Made by a program: the position numbers and the translations under genes. From Alphaproteobacteria bacterium (GTDB lineage Bacteria > Pseudomonadota > Alphaproteobacteria > UBA9219 > RGZA01), in the NCBI GenBank assembly GCA_021732145.1, contig JAKFVN010000027.1, positions 1 to 36,016 on the forward strand: DNA of 36,016 nucleotides, read 5' to 3'. Below, one piece after another: positions 23,250 through 33,400 of this stretch; within the stretch, counting starts at the first letter, position 1; every line of letters begins with the position of its first letter. Under the pieces are notes generated by a model, which was not told the origin of the DNA, searched no databases, and worked only from the letters and a program-made list of their open reading frames with translations.

Positions 23250-24667
23250 GGAATGCTTTTCTTATCCGAAAGCTCGCTGACTGATTGCTCATCCAACTGC
23301 CCTAATGCGCGCAGCAGGTCTGCTTTTGCGATCATCGTCGAGTATTCTGCTGTCACATGCTGCTGACGGGCATCGGCCAGTTGCGCTTGCGCGCTCAGCA
23401 AATCGGTAATGGTGCCCGCACCAGCCTTATAACGGCCAAGGGCAACCTGTTCGGATTTGCGCGCAGAAGTGATTAATGTATCGGTCATGCTAAGAGTATG
23501 CTTGGCGGTGTCGTAATTATTATAGCTCGTCCACACATCCAATAGAACCTTATTTTCAATGGTTTCACGCGCGGCCGCTTGCGCGTTGGCCTGCTGCTTG
23601 GCGGCTTTAATCTGGTAATCGCGGTCAAAACCGGTAAAAAGCGGCACGCGCATGGTTACGCCAACGACCGAGCCATCATTGTTGATGCCTGTGCCTTCAA
23701 GGATGCGGTTGAATTGCTGGCCAGCGGTGAACGTGAAAGTGGGCAGTGCCTGCGCGCGCTGATAATCAATGTTTGCTTTGCCGGCTTCGGCCTGTGCGGC
23801 AGCGGCGGCCAAATCAGGGCGCTGTTTTTTTGCGGTATCCAGCATGCTGGATACCGTCTGGCTGAAATCGGCATGCAGCATATCGGGCGCGGTGGCGGGC
23901 ATTGCGAAATCAATATCGGGGCGAAGGCCAAGCGCATTGGCAAGCGTGCCTTTGGCAATTTCACGCGTATTGCGCGCTTGCTCCATCTTCAGCACGGCTT
24001 GTGCATATGCTGTTTCGGCCAATAATTGGTCGGCAATCGCTGCTGCGCCAGCCTTGTAACGGAAGGTTGCGGCATCCGCGCTTGATTTGGTAGAAACAAC
24101 AGATTCGTTGGCGGCGGCAACCGATGCGCCGGCTGAGTAAAGCTGGTAATAGGCACGAATGGTTGAAAACAGAACGTTCTGCAACGTGCTGTTATGCGTG
24201 TAATCCGTTGCCAGCAGGCTTTTTTGCGTTACATCGGTATTGGCTTCGCGCGCACCAAAATCATACAGCAGATAACTAAGCGATAAGGATGGATTAAGCG
24301 TCGAGCTGATGCTGTTTGCGGTATTCGCAATATCGCGGTTTAAGCTGACATTGCCATTTATATCCGGAAGGTATGCCGAACGCGCGCTGCCCAGCCGCGC
24401 GGATTGCGTTAAAACATTCGCCCAGCTTTCGCGTGTTTGCGGGTTGTGGCACAGCGCCAAGCGAACAGCATCGGCCAATGTCAGCATAGTGGCTTTTTCG
24501 ATATTTGCATCGCAGCCTTTAAGTGGCGTGCTTTTGATTTCTTCCTTGGTGGCAAGGGGGTCGCCCCAAAAGCCGTCGTAATCGTCTTCGGCATGAACAG
24601 GGCCACTCATGAGAAGCAAGAAAAGGGTGGCTGCTGCTGCAAAATGGGGTGAAGCGTTTCTATGCAT
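23246..24667 (-). CDS. TolC-family outer-membrane efflux protein
   Basis: This 473-aa protein should form the trimeric outer-membrane channel and periplasmic tunnel of the exporter. A signal peptide (residues 1-26, ending GPVHA) precedes the mature chain. The two structural repeats of the family are visible, each with Ala/Gln-rich helices: LADAVRLALCHNPQTRESWANV near the start and ARKSEQVALGRYKAGAGTITDLLSAQAQLADARQQ near the end. It is first in the operon. The 131-nt gap to glpK must hold the promoter, but no strong -35/-10 pair was recognised and the RBS is weak. Confidence 0.92.
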   Translation of the reverse strand: MHRNASPHFAAAATLFLLLMSGPVHAEDDYDGFWGDPLATKEEIKSTPLKGCDANIEKATMLTLADAVRLALCHNPQTRESWANVLTQSARLGSARSAYLPDINGNVSLNRDIANTANSISSTLNPSLSLSYLLYDFGAREANTDVTQKSLLATDYTHNSTLQNVLFSTIRAYYQLYSAGASVAAANESVVSTKSSADAATFRYKAGAAAIADQLLAETAYAQAVLKMEQARNTREIAKGTLANALGLRPDIDFAMPATAPDMLHADFSQTVSSMLDTAKKQRPDLAAAAAQAEAGKANIDYQRAQALPTFTFTAGQQFNRILEGTGINNDGSVVGVTMRVPLFTGFDRDYQIKAAKQQANAQAAARETIENKVLLDVWTSYNNYDTAKHTLSMTDTLITSARKSEQVALGRYKAGAGTITDLLSAQAQLADARQQHVTAEYSTMIAKADLLRALGQLDEQSVSELSDKKSIP

Positions 24668-24798
24668 TATTTCAAAAGTGACTGAAGCCGTGAATTCATA
24701 ACCTACCTTATTAATTTTGAGCGCAGTTTAAGACATAATTGTGACGCGCGCCTTTATGCTTTCTTTATGCCGGTCATTCGACAAGAAAATGCGCCTAA

Positions 24799-26295
24799 TC
24801 ATGCGTCAGCGGGCCCAATGGTGCGCTGAACCGCGTCTTTCCAGCCAGCCCATTTTTGGTTGCGAAGGCGTGCTTCCATCCTTGGCTCAAATCGCTTGTC
24901 GCGTTGCCAGTTCACGGCAAATGTTTGCAAGTCCGGCATTAATCCCGCTTTGCGTCCTGCAAGATATGCAGCGCCCCGCGCCGTTGTTTCCATCACAACC
25001 GGGCGGTCAACCGGCGCATTTAAAATATCGGCAAGAAATTGCATCGTCATTTCGCTTTTTGTCATGCCGCCATCCACGCGCAGCACGGTGCTTGCATTAG
25101 CCGGCCAATCGGCGTGCATGGCTTCCAGTAAATCGCGGGTTTGATACCCAACGGCTTCCAATGCCGCGCGCGTGATTTCCGGCACGCCGGAATTGCGCGT
25201 AAGGCCAGTGATGCTGGCGCGCGCATTGGCATTCCACCACGGCGCGCCAAGCCCGACGAATGCCGGAACCAGGTAAACCTGTTCAGCGCTGTTTGCCTGG
25301 ATGGCAAGCGCATCGGCATCACTGGCGTGCTTGATGATTTTCAACCCATCACGCAGCCATTGCACGGTTGCGCCCGCCATGAAGATCGAGCCTTCCAGCG
25401 CATAGGTGCGTCTTCCATCCAATTGATAGGCAATGGTGGTCAGCAATCTGTTCTTGGATTGAATGGCTTTTTCGCCTGTATTCAATAATGCAAAACAACC
25501 TGTGCCATACGTGGCTTTCATCATGCCGGGGGTGAAGCAGCCCTGGCCAATCGTGGCGGCCTGCTGGTCACCCGCCATGCCCAAAATGGGAATAGGCACG
25601 CCGAATAAATCGGACGTTGTTGTTCCAAAATCAGCGCAGCAATCGCGCACTTCGGGTAAAATATTTTTTGGAATGTTGAATAACTTTAATAATTCATCAT
25701 CCCAAGTACCTGTGTGAATGTCCAGCAGCATGGTGCGCGATGCATTGGTGGCATCGGTTGCGTGAACCTTGCCGCCCGTTAATCGCCACAGCAAAAAGCA
25801 GTCCATCGTGCCAAAGGCAAGCTTGCCTGCATTCGCGCCATCGCGCGCGCCAAATACATTATCGAGTATCCACGCTATTTTGGTGGCGGAAAAATACGGG
25901 TCGAGCAGCAAACCGGTTTTTTTATTGATCAGCGCTTCATGCCCTTGCCGGCGAAGCGTCTGGCATGCATCGGCCGTGCGCCTGTCTTGCCAGACAATCG
26001 CGTTATGAATGGGCTTGCCGGTTGTCTTATCCCATATCACCGTTGTTTCGCGCTGGTTGGTAATGCCAATGCCCGCGATGTGTTTGGCGTTGACATTAGC
26101 TTGCGATAACGCGCTTTTGGCGGTTTCAACAACTGTGTTCCAGATTTCTTCCGCATCATGCTCGACAAACCCGGGGGAAGGGAAGTGCTGCTTGAATTCT
26201 TTTTGGGATGCGGCGATTGGCGATAACGTCTTATCAAATACCATCGCGCGGGATGATGTGGTGCCTTGGTCGATGGCTAGGATAACGTTGCTCAT
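24799..26295 (-). CDS. glpK: Glycerol kinase
   Basis: This 498-aa FGGY-family kinase phosphorylates glycerol to glycerol 3-phosphate. Motifs: [12 protein letters not shown] (N-terminal phosphate loop, 7-18), [24 protein letters not shown], the catalytic Asp243 in [22 protein letters not shown], and [17 protein letters not shown] near the C-terminus. Length matches the usual 500 residues. The start overlaps the glpD stop by 4 nt (ATGA). No glpF or glpR is seen in the window. Confidence 0.97.
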   Translation of the reverse strand: MSNVILAIDQGTTSSRAMVFDKTLSPIAASQKEFKQHFPSPGFVEHDAEEIWNTVVETAKSALSQANVNAKHIAGIGITNQRETTVIWDKTTGKPIHNAIVWQDRRTADACQTLRRQGHEALINKKTGLLLDPYFSATKIAWILDNVFGARDGANAGKLAFGTMDCFLLWRLTGGKVHATDATNASRTMLLDIHTGTWDDELLKLFNIPKNILPEVRDCCADFGTTTSDLFGVPIPILGMAGDQQAATIGQGCFTPGMMKATYGTGCFALLNTGEKAIQSKNRLLTTIAYQLDGRRTYALEGSIFMAGATVQWLRDGLKIIKHASDADALAIQANSAEQVYLVPAFVGLGAPWWNANARASITGLTRNSGVPEITRAALEAVGYQTRDLLEAMHADWPANASTVLRVDGGMTKSEMTMQFLADILNAPVDRPVVMETTARGAAYLAGRKAGLMPDLQTFAVNWQRDKRFEPRMEARLRNQKWAGWKDAVQRTIGPADA

Positions 26296-27779
26296 GGTGT
26301 CTCGCTCATCATAAACTTGGAAAGGGCCTCTTTTTGCGCTTCAGTGAAACGTAATCCCAGCTTGCTGCGCAGCCATAATACGTCATCGGCTGTTTGCGCC
26401 CATTCATGCTGCATGAGATAACGAACTTCATTTGCTGTCAAATCCGCGCCAAAGCATTCGCCCATCCCCGCCATGCTGGCGGCATTGCCGATGATGTTCG
26501 TGATGCGCGTGCCGTATGCACGTACCATACGTTCCGCATGGCGCTCAGTTAAAAAATTCCATTTTTTACGGGCGTTTTTGACTGTTCGCGCAAATCCATC
26601 CCATGCAAAATCCCCGCCGGGAAGGGATGAATTGGCAGTCCACGGTTTAGTGTTGGGCATAAAAGGCGCAAGACGTTCCAGCGCAACTTCGGCAAGATGC
26701 CGTGCGGCTGTCAGCTTGCCGCCATAAACGGAAAGCAGCGGCGGTTTGGCTGCATCGCCATCCAGTTGCAATAAATAATCGCGTGATAAATCCTTGGCTT
26801 TCAATGTACGATCATCATAAAGCGCGCGAATGCCTGCAAAATGCCACGCCACATCCTTTCGGGTGATGCTGGTTTTGAAATAGCCGCTTGCCAGCGTGCA
26901 AAGATAATCTATTTCCTCATCTGAAATGGCGGCCGCGGCCGGATCGCCCGCCACGGTGACATCGGTGGTGCCAATCAATGTGAAATCGGCCTGGTATGGA
27001 ATGGCAAATACAATCCGCCCATCGGTGTTTTGAAAAATATAGGCTTTGTCGTGATTAAACAGCTTTGGCACCACAATGTGGCTGCCTTTGATTTGCTTGA
27101 TAGGGTCACGCGGGATTTCCGGCGGCATCATCGCATTGACTTCTTCAATCCACGGGCCGGATGCGTTGATGAGAATGCGCGATGTAATGCTGCTTGGCGT
27201 GCCTGCGCTGTTCAATTGAATTTGCCATTCATTGCCTTGGCGCGCCGCTTTTTCAAAACGGGTACGGGTGCGAATGTCGGCCCCGCGCTCTGCCGCATCA
27301 ACCGCATTCAATACCACTAGCCGTGCGTCATCCACGCAGCAATCGGAATATTCAAAGCCTGTGTGATATTGTGATTGTAAAGACCCGCCTGCTTCATCTT
27401 TTGTTAAATCAACACCGCGTGCACCGGGCAATAAATTTTTTCCCGCCAGTAAATCATAAATGAATAACCCGATACGCAGCATCCAAGCAGGGCGCAATCC
27501 GGAATGATGCGGCAGAATAAACCGCGCTGGCCAAATAATATGCGGTGCCATTTTCAAAAGAATGCTGCGTTCGCGCAGGCCTTCCTGCACCAAACGAAAC
27601 GCACCTTGCTCCACATAACGCAGGCCGCCATGAATAAGTTTTGATGATGTCCATGATGTGCCGGAACTTAAATCGTTTTGTTCAACCAGCACCACGCGCA
27701 AACCACGTCCCGCTGCATCACGCGCAATCGCGGTGCCATTAATGCCGCCGCCAATAATCGTGATGTCAAAATCGGCCAT
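26292..27779 (-). CDS. glpD: Glycerol-3-phosphate dehydrogenase (FAD-dependent, aerobic)
   Basis: This 495-aa membrane-associated flavoprotein oxidises glycerol 3-phosphate to dihydroxyacetone phosphate and passes electrons to quinone. The N-terminal FAD-binding site is [20 protein letters not shown] (6-25). It is followed by [22 protein letters not shown], a DAR motif (VDDARLVV), and a C-terminal helical domain with ARHLAEVAL. It is upstream of and translationally coupled to glpK, so glycerol is phosphorylated and oxidised by one operon. GGAG lies 10-14 nt before the ATG, and a TTGACA -35 candidate is at 27836-27841. Confidence 0.97.
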   Translation of the reverse strand: MADFDITIIGGGINGTAIARDAAGRGLRVVLVEQNDLSSGTSWTSSKLIHGGLRYVEQGAFRLVQEGLRERSILLKMAPHIIWPARFILPHHSGLRPAWMLRIGLFIYDLLAGKNLLPGARGVDLTKDEAGGSLQSQYHTGFEYSDCCVDDARLVVLNAVDAAERGADIRTRTRFEKAARQGNEWQIQLNSAGTPSSITSRILINASGPWIEEVNAMMPPEIPRDPIKQIKGSHIVVPKLFNHDKAYIFQNTDGRIVFAIPYQADFTLIGTTDVTVAGDPAAAAISDEEIDYLCTLASGYFKTSITRKDVAWHFAGIRALYDDRTLKAKDLSRDYLLQLDGDAAKPPLLSVYGGKLTAARHLAEVALERLAPFMPNTKPWTANSSLPGGDFAWDGFARTVKNARKKWNFLTERHAERMVRAYGTRITNIIGNAASMAGMGECFGADLTANEVRYLMQHEWAQTADDVLWLRSKLGLRFTEAQKEALSKFMMSETP

Positions 27780-27812
27780 GCTGAAAGAGATTCTCCGGTG
27801 ATCGCGTCACCA

Positions 27813-27841
27813 AGAGTTGCCGTTGCAGGATACGCTGTCAA
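27813..27841 (-). promoter_or_regulatory. Candidate glpD-glpK promoter
   Basis: On the minus strand a perfect TTGACA (complement of 27836-27841) lies upstream of glpD. The hexamer at 17 bp (AACTCT) is a poor -10, so the promoter may need an activator. A 12-bp hairpin is found 19 bp further upstream. Confidence 0.4.
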
Positions 27842-27860
27842 GCGGTGAGCACGCAGCACG

Positions 27861-27890
27861 ACGGCTTAATCCCGTGCAGGATTAAGCCGT
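27861..27890. other. 12-bp perfect inverted repeat upstream of glpD
   Basis: ACGGCTTAATCC (27861-27872) and GGATTAAGCCGT (27879-27890) form a perfect 12-bp stem with a 6-nt loop. It lies 23 nt after the small gene at 27914 and about 80 nt before glpD. It has no T-run on either strand. It may be a terminator for the small operon with weak sequence, or an operator for glpD. Confidence 0.6.
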
Positions 27891-27913
27891 TGCGATGACT
27901 GCGGGCAATTATT

Positions 27914-28144
27914 TTATTTCTTAAGTTCGTCCTTGACCTTATCGCCAATTTTTTCAGCCGGGGTTTTATCGTTCAGCTCTTTGGCGGCGCGGTCGACACC
28001 GTTTGGAAGATTGCTGATGGCATCGCCAACATGCTCTGCGGTGGTGCGTTGATCGGTGCCGTTGAAGGCATAGTAACCAAGGCCAGCAAGAATGATGACT
28101 GCCGCGATAACAAGAACGGTTTGACTGCCAGTTGGGTAATTCAT
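27914..28144 (-). CDS. Small membrane-anchored protein, unknown function
   Basis: This 76-aa protein has one transmembrane segment (TVLVIAAVIILAGLGYYAF, residues 9-27). A charged, probably helical tail follows, with AEHVGDAISNLPNGVDRAAKELNDKTP resembling short CsbD/YtxH-like or late-embryogenesis-type helices. The RBS GGAAC lies about 6 nt upstream of the ATG. It follows the 60-aa gene by 34 nt in the same direction. Function is unknown; a stress-related role is only a guess. Confidence 0.7.
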   Translation of the reverse strand: MNYPTGSQTVLVIAAVIILAGLGYYAFNGTDQRTTAEHVGDAISNLPNGVDRAAKELNDKTPAEKIGDKVKDELKK

Positions 28145-28178
28145 GGGATGTTCCTTTTTTGTTGTTTAAGGTGGGTGG

Positions 28179-28361
28179 TTAAGCTGCTTGTTTCAATTCG
28201 TCGGTTTCCGAATGCATGACGCTGTCTTTGGTCAGGCATTGATCTTTCAGCGATGCGTAAAACGTCGCTTCTTCGATTTCACTGGGAGTGAGCAGGGTAA
28301 GTTTCATCTCATCAAATAACGACATGCGTCGATTTTTTTTGAGATAGTCGTGAATTTTCAT
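28179..28361 (-). CDS. Small 60-aa protein, unknown function
   Basis: This 60-aa protein is not recognised. It begins MKIHDYLKKNRRMSLFDEMKL and is rich in charged residues, with no signal or membrane segment. The frame is open a further 55 codons upstream, but a strong RBS (AAGGAG, 28369-28374) sits 7 nt before the ATG at 28361, which fixes this start. It is first in a two-gene operon with the 76-aa protein. Codon and RBS evidence make it likely real, but no family is known to me. Confidence 0.6.
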   Translation of the reverse strand: MKIHDYLKKNRRMSLFDEMKLTLLTPSEIEEATFYASLKDQCLTKDSVMHSETDELKQAA

Positions 28362-28494
28362 AAATACTCTCCTTGAACTTTGCAGCCATACTCTGCTTGG
28401 TTTAAGGTGCCAATCTCCATATGGAGATGCCAATCGTTTCATAAAGCGAGCATAAAAAGTAATATTCACAAGATGCACACAATTATCGCTGCAT

Positions 28495-28552
28495 TTATCC
28501 ACAAATTTATCCACTGAACAGTTCACATCATTTATCCACCGCCTTATCCACC
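28495..28552 (+). promoter_or_regulatory. Cluster of four DnaA-box-like sites
   Basis: TTATCCACA (28495-28503), TTATCCACT (28507-28515), TTATCCACC (28532-28540) and TTATCCACC (28544-28552) are all in the same orientation. The first equals the DnaA-box consensus TTATNCACA; the others differ only in the last base. They form two pairs with a 12-bp period, 25 bp apart. The cluster lies in the 252-nt divergent gap between the small operon and tpsB, 61 bp before tpsB. It may be a DnaA-regulated promoter, a DnaA-titrating site, or a direct-repeat operator of another regulator. No dnaA, AT-rich unwinding region or replication genes lie nearby, so an origin is unlikely. Confidence 0.55.
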
Positions 28553-28613
28553 ATGAAGTGAAGGGCAGGGAGGAGGTCTGATTGACCCTTCTTAATGTGT
28601 CATTTAGCGTGAT

Positions 28614-30353
28614 ATGTCCTCAGATTCGTATGCTTATGGCTTAATGCGGTTTCGTGAATTGTATAAATGGATGTTGATTTTTGCCTTCGCTGTGTTCGGC
28701 GCAGGGCAAGCATGGGCACAAACCCATGATGTATCGCAGCCGCGCGTCCCGGGCCCTGCTGATCCATCGCGCATCGAGCGCAGCATCCCGCTATCAACCG
28801 ATGACATCTTAAAAAAAGCGCCACCGCCGGTTAAAATTACGCCCGCGCCAAAGAATAATGCTCCAACGGGTGCAGAGCAGAAACGCTTTATCCTGAACAA
28901 GGTTGTTTTTGAAGGCGCAACTGCATTCACGCAGGACGAATTGCGCGAACCATTCGCAGACCGTTTGGGTAAAACCGTAACGCTGAAAGAAGCCTATGCG
29001 ATGGCTGATGCGGTGAGCGCGCGTTACCGTGAAGCCGGATATTTTTTATCACGCGCAACGGTTGATACCGACACCATCAAAGGCGATACGGTTTGCATTT
29101 GCGTGCGCGAAGGGTACATCAAGGAAGTGGTGCTGACCGATGCCAGCCAGAGCAATTATGTCGTGCGCAGTTATATCGAGCGCATTAAGAATGAAAAACC
29201 GCTCACCTCTGCTACCTTGGAAAGCGTGTTGTTGCGCCTTAACGACCTGCCCGGACAAAGCTTCAGAGCAGTATTATCAGCGCTTCCCGGCGCAGAAGAC
29301 GGCGCGAGCATGCTCACGCTCATCCCTCAAGACACATCCATCGCTGCGTCGATCGGATTTGATAATTCAGGCTCGCGATTCCTGGGGCCGCATGCAGGAA
29401 GCATGTCGGTTAGCGGAAGCATGGCACCGCTTAATCAAACAAGTTTTTATGGGCTGACCAGCGTTGATCCGTCGCTGCTCAATTACGGCTCCATCCGTAA
29501 TTCATTCACCGCGCTGCCGGATACAATTGTAAATCTTGATGCGGGCGTGACGCGGGCGCATCCGGCTTACACGCTTGAACCGCTCGACATCGACAGCTTG
29601 GCGCTGAATGTCAGCGTTGGCGTGAAGTATCAATGGATACGCCAGCGGCAGGAAAACCTTGCGCTGATGATAGCGCTGGATGGCCGCAATGTGACGAGTG
29701 ATATTCTGGGAACGCCATTGACGCGCGAGCAGGTGCGTGCCCTGCGTGTTGGTTTTTCCTATGACCGTTCCGATGACTGGCATGGATCGAATGTCGTGAA
29801 TTTTAAATTAAGCCAGGGGCTTGATTGGCTCGGCGCAAGCCAGCCGGGTGAATTGAATTTATCGCGCGGCCAGGCGACGCCCGATTTTACGAAGGCAGAA
29901 ATTTCAATCGCGCGCTTGCAGGAAATTACTGATGACTGGTCTGGGTTGATTAAGTTTTCAGGTCAATTGGCTTCGGGCCCGCTTTATTCATCCGAGGAGT
30001 TTGGCTATGGGGGAGAGGGGTTCGGAAGAGCCTTTGATTCCTCCGAATTGGTTGGCGATAATGGTTTCGCAACCGGATTGGAAGTTCGTTATGGAGGGGT
30101 GCGTTCGTTAAGGCCCATTAACCTCGAACCCTATGCTTTTATTGATTACGGTGCCGTATTTAACGATGATATTAGCCAAGTTAAGAGCGATTCCGCGTCT
30201 TCAGCAGGGCTAGGTATGCGATTTGCCACGGAATGGGGGCAAAGTGCCAATCTTGGCTTCGCCATGCCGATTAACCATTCCCAACTCGCACCATTGTATG
30301 GGAATGACCGTTATTTCCCTCGAATAATGATGCAGTTCAACCAAAAATTTTAA
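28614..30353 (+). CDS. TpsB two-partner secretion outer-membrane transporter (ShlB/FhaC family)
   Basis: This 579-aa outer-membrane protein should export the TpsA protein encoded next. After an N-terminal hydrophobic signal (WMLIFAFAVFGAGQAWA, about 19-35) and a Pro-rich linker comes a POTRA domain (KRFILNKVVFEGATAFTQDELREPF, about 89-165). A beta-barrel follows, with FDNSGSRFLGPH (strand after the POTRA), the FSYDRSDDWHG strand, and a C-terminal strand ending in Phe. It may start at Met11 (28644) or Met20 (28671); 28614 is kept although it has no good RBS. A short reading frame with a strong AGGAGG (28571-28576) and TTG start ends in TAATG overlapping Met11. Confidence 0.93.
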   Translation: MSSDSYAYGLMRFRELYKWMLIFAFAVFGAGQAWAQTHDVSQPRVPGPADPSRIERSIPLSTDDILKKAPPPVKITPAPKNNAPTGAEQKRFILNKVVFEGATAFTQDELREPFADRLGKTVTLKEAYAMADAVSARYREAGYFLSRATVDTDTIKGDTVCICVREGYIKEVVLTDASQSNYVVRSYIERIKNEKPLTSATLESVLLRLNDLPGQSFRAVLSALPGAEDGASMLTLIPQDTSIAASIGFDNSGSRFLGPHAGSMSVSGSMAPLNQTSFYGLTSVDPSLLNYGSIRNSFTALPDTIVNLDAGVTRAHPAYTLEPLDIDSLALNVSVGVKYQWIRQRQENLALMIALDGRNVTSDILGTPLTREQVRALRVGFSYDRSDDWHGSNVVNFKLSQGLDWLGASQPGELNLSRGQATPDFTKAEISIARLQEITDDWSGLIKFSGQLASGPLYSSEEFGYGGEGFGRAFDSSELVGDNGFATGLEVRYGGVRSLRPINLEPYAFIDYGAVFNDDISQVKSDSASSAGLGMRFATEWGQSANLGFAMPINHSQLAPLYGNDRYFPRIMMQFNQKF

Positions 30354-30420
30354 CCTTTTCCGCTTATCCTAAAGGCTTGTTTTCTCGAAATAAAACGCCT
30401 TTTCATGAGCGGATTTTTCT

Positions 30421-33400
30421 GTGGCTAAATCGAATCGGAATTCCTGGTGGAGAAATCCATTCTGGAATAAATTTTTGCGATGCCTTTGCGCGTGGTTGAT
30501 TTTCACCCACGCAATACCCTTGCGTGCAAATCCGCAGGGCGGTGTTGTTAGTGCCGGTTCGGCAACAATCAGCAGTAATGCATCGACGGTGCGCATCAAT
30601 CAACACACGGATCGCGCGGTTATTGACTGGCGTGGTTTCGACATTGCGCCCAATGAACGCACGGAATTCCAACAGCCAAATACCGGTTCAATTGCGCTGA
30701 ACCGCGTGAATAGCGGCGGTGCCAGCCGTATCGATGGCCAGTTAAGCGCAAACGGTAATATTGTTATCGTCAACCAGAACGGCGTGGTGTTTGGCCGCGG
30801 CGCACAGGTTGACGTTAACAGCCTTATCGCAACAACATCCGATATCCGTAACGAACAGTTCATGGCAGGCGGCAAGCTGGTGTTTGATAAACCCAGCAGC
30901 AACCCCAATGCGCAAATTATCAATGAAGGCACGATTACCGCAAAAGATGCGGGTTTAGTTGGCTTTGTTGCACCCCGTGTTGAAAACCGCGGTGTCATTG
31001 CGGCGCGTTTGGGCCGTGTGCATCTGGCTTCCGGCGATACGGCAACGGTAGATTTCTATGGCGACGGTCTTTTGGAAGTTGCGGTCAGTGACAATGTAAC
31101 CAAGCAACTCGTCAGCAATACAGGCGTAATCAACGCCGATGGTGGTCTGGTTGCAATGACGGCCGCCGCCGGTAAAAATATTATCGATAGCGTGATTAAC
31201 GGCAAGGGAACCATCTCTGCCAAAACAATTCCGCTGCAACACAATAACGGCCCTAGCAGCGGCAAAATTTTAATCGCCGGCAACAATGTCAGCGATGTGA
31301 TTATCGATGGGTTGATTGACGCATCCGGCCTTGCCACAGGTCAAACCGGCGGCGCGATCCACATCATCGGCAACCGCATCGCGCTTATGAACAGCACGCG
31401 CGTGGATGTTTCGGGCAATGCGGGCGCTGGCGAAATTCTGGTTGGCGGCGATTATCGTGGCGGCGCGTATCGCGGCATGCTTGATAAGCCCGTAACGGCC
31501 GTTGAATGGGGCAATACGGCTGGCGGTTATTCCGCACTCAACAAATCGCCAACGGCTGCGTTCTTTGCGGCGTATTACGCGGGTATGTCGCCAAACGGAA
31601 ATGTGCCAACGGCATCCCGCGTGTTCATCGACAAGAACGTGATGATGGTTGCAAGTTCCGATGCGGGTAACGCTGGCCGCATCATCACATGGTCGAATAA
31701 CGGTACGGCGTTTTATGGCCATGCCGATGTCAGCGCGACAGGCATTCGCGGCAATGGCGGCTTCATCGAAATTTCCGGTAAGGACTGGCTGGGCTTCAAC
31801 GGTACCGTGAACACCCATGCAAGCCATGGGGCCAACGGTATGCTGCTCCTTGATCCAACGGATGTCACTATCAGCACCGCGATGGATGCCGACATCACGG
31901 CATCCTCGCCATTCGATTCAACGGGCAATGGCGCATCGAACCTGAATGTCACCACGTTGCAAAATGCATTGGCAAGCGGTGCCGTCACCATCACCAGCGC
32001 GGCGGGTTCAGGGGGCACGGGAAATATCACCTTTGTTGATGCGGTGGCATGGAACAGTTCCAACGCGCTGACCGTTACGGCTTCGAATAACATCATCGTC
32101 AATAACACGATTACCAATGCGGGTACGGGTAACATCACGCTCAATGCGAATATCGCGGCAGCGGGTAGCATCACCATCGCGGCGAACGTTTCAACAGGCG
32201 GTTCCATCACCATGCTGGCGAACCGTGATATGACGTTGAACGCAACCCGCACATTGACGACGGGCGCAACCGGCACGATGGATTTGCGCGCAGCGAACGG
32301 CGTAGTAGGTGGCACGGGTAACTTGACTATCAACGGAAATCTTTCGGTGGGTTCCGGTGGGTTGACATTGGTATCCGGCATTAATGGCACGCGCCCGAAT
32401 TATACCGCGAACAATACAACGCTGGTACAAAATGCCGGGTCGCTTGGCACGGTCAGCATCAGCGGTTTCCAGGATATCAGCATTGCGCGCGCCATTACCA
32501 GCAACGGCAATATTACCATCAGCCCGCAGCGTGATATTACGCTGACGGCAGCGGGCAGCTTGACCAGCACCGGCGCATCTTCGCTGATTTCGATTTTGGC
32601 GCAGCGTGATATTACGCTCAACGCCAGCTCCGGCATTACCACGGGCGCATCGGGCAGCATCAGCTTGCAGGCAGCCAATGGTTCAACCGCCGGCACGGGT
32701 AACCTGACGCTGAGCGGAAATCTTTCCATCGGCACAGGCACGCTGACGCTGCTTTCCGGCATTAACGGCACGCGCCCGAATATCACGCTGAGTTCCACCA
32801 CGCTGACGCAGCAAGGCGCATCCATTGGCAATATCAGCGTCACCGGTTTCCAGGACGTAACCGTATCACGTGCGATTACCGCAAGCGGCACCATCAACCT
32901 GGCACCGCAGCGTGATTTCATCATCGCCGCAACCGGAAGCCTGACCAGCACCAACACGGGGTATGTTGTTACGGTTGCCGCGCCGCGCGACATTACCATC
33001 AATGCCAGCGGCAGCATCGTGACAACATCAACTGGCGGTTTGAACTTGCAAGCTGCCGGTGGATCAACCGCAGGCACGGGTAACCTGACGCTGAACGGAA
33101 ATCTTTCCGTGGGCACGGGCGCACTGACATTGCTGTCGGGCGTGAATGGTACGCGCCCAAGCTTGACATTAAGCTCAACAACACTCACGCCGCTTGGTGC
33201 ATCCATCGGTGCAACCAGCATCACTGGCTTTAACGACCTCACCATCTCACGCGCAATGACCGTTAGCGGTGCATTGACGATTACAACCGTGCGTGATTTG
33301 ACATTGTCGGGTGTGGTGACCGCCGCAAGCACTATGGCGATTACATCGGGCCGTGATCTTATCATCAATTCCGGCGGCAGCCTGACCAGCACCAATGCCG

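Noticed and set aside
28495-28552. Origin of replication at the DnaA-box-like cluster
   Set aside because: No dnaA, dnaN or parAB lies near and no AT-rich unwinding element was seen. The spacing suits regulation or titration better.
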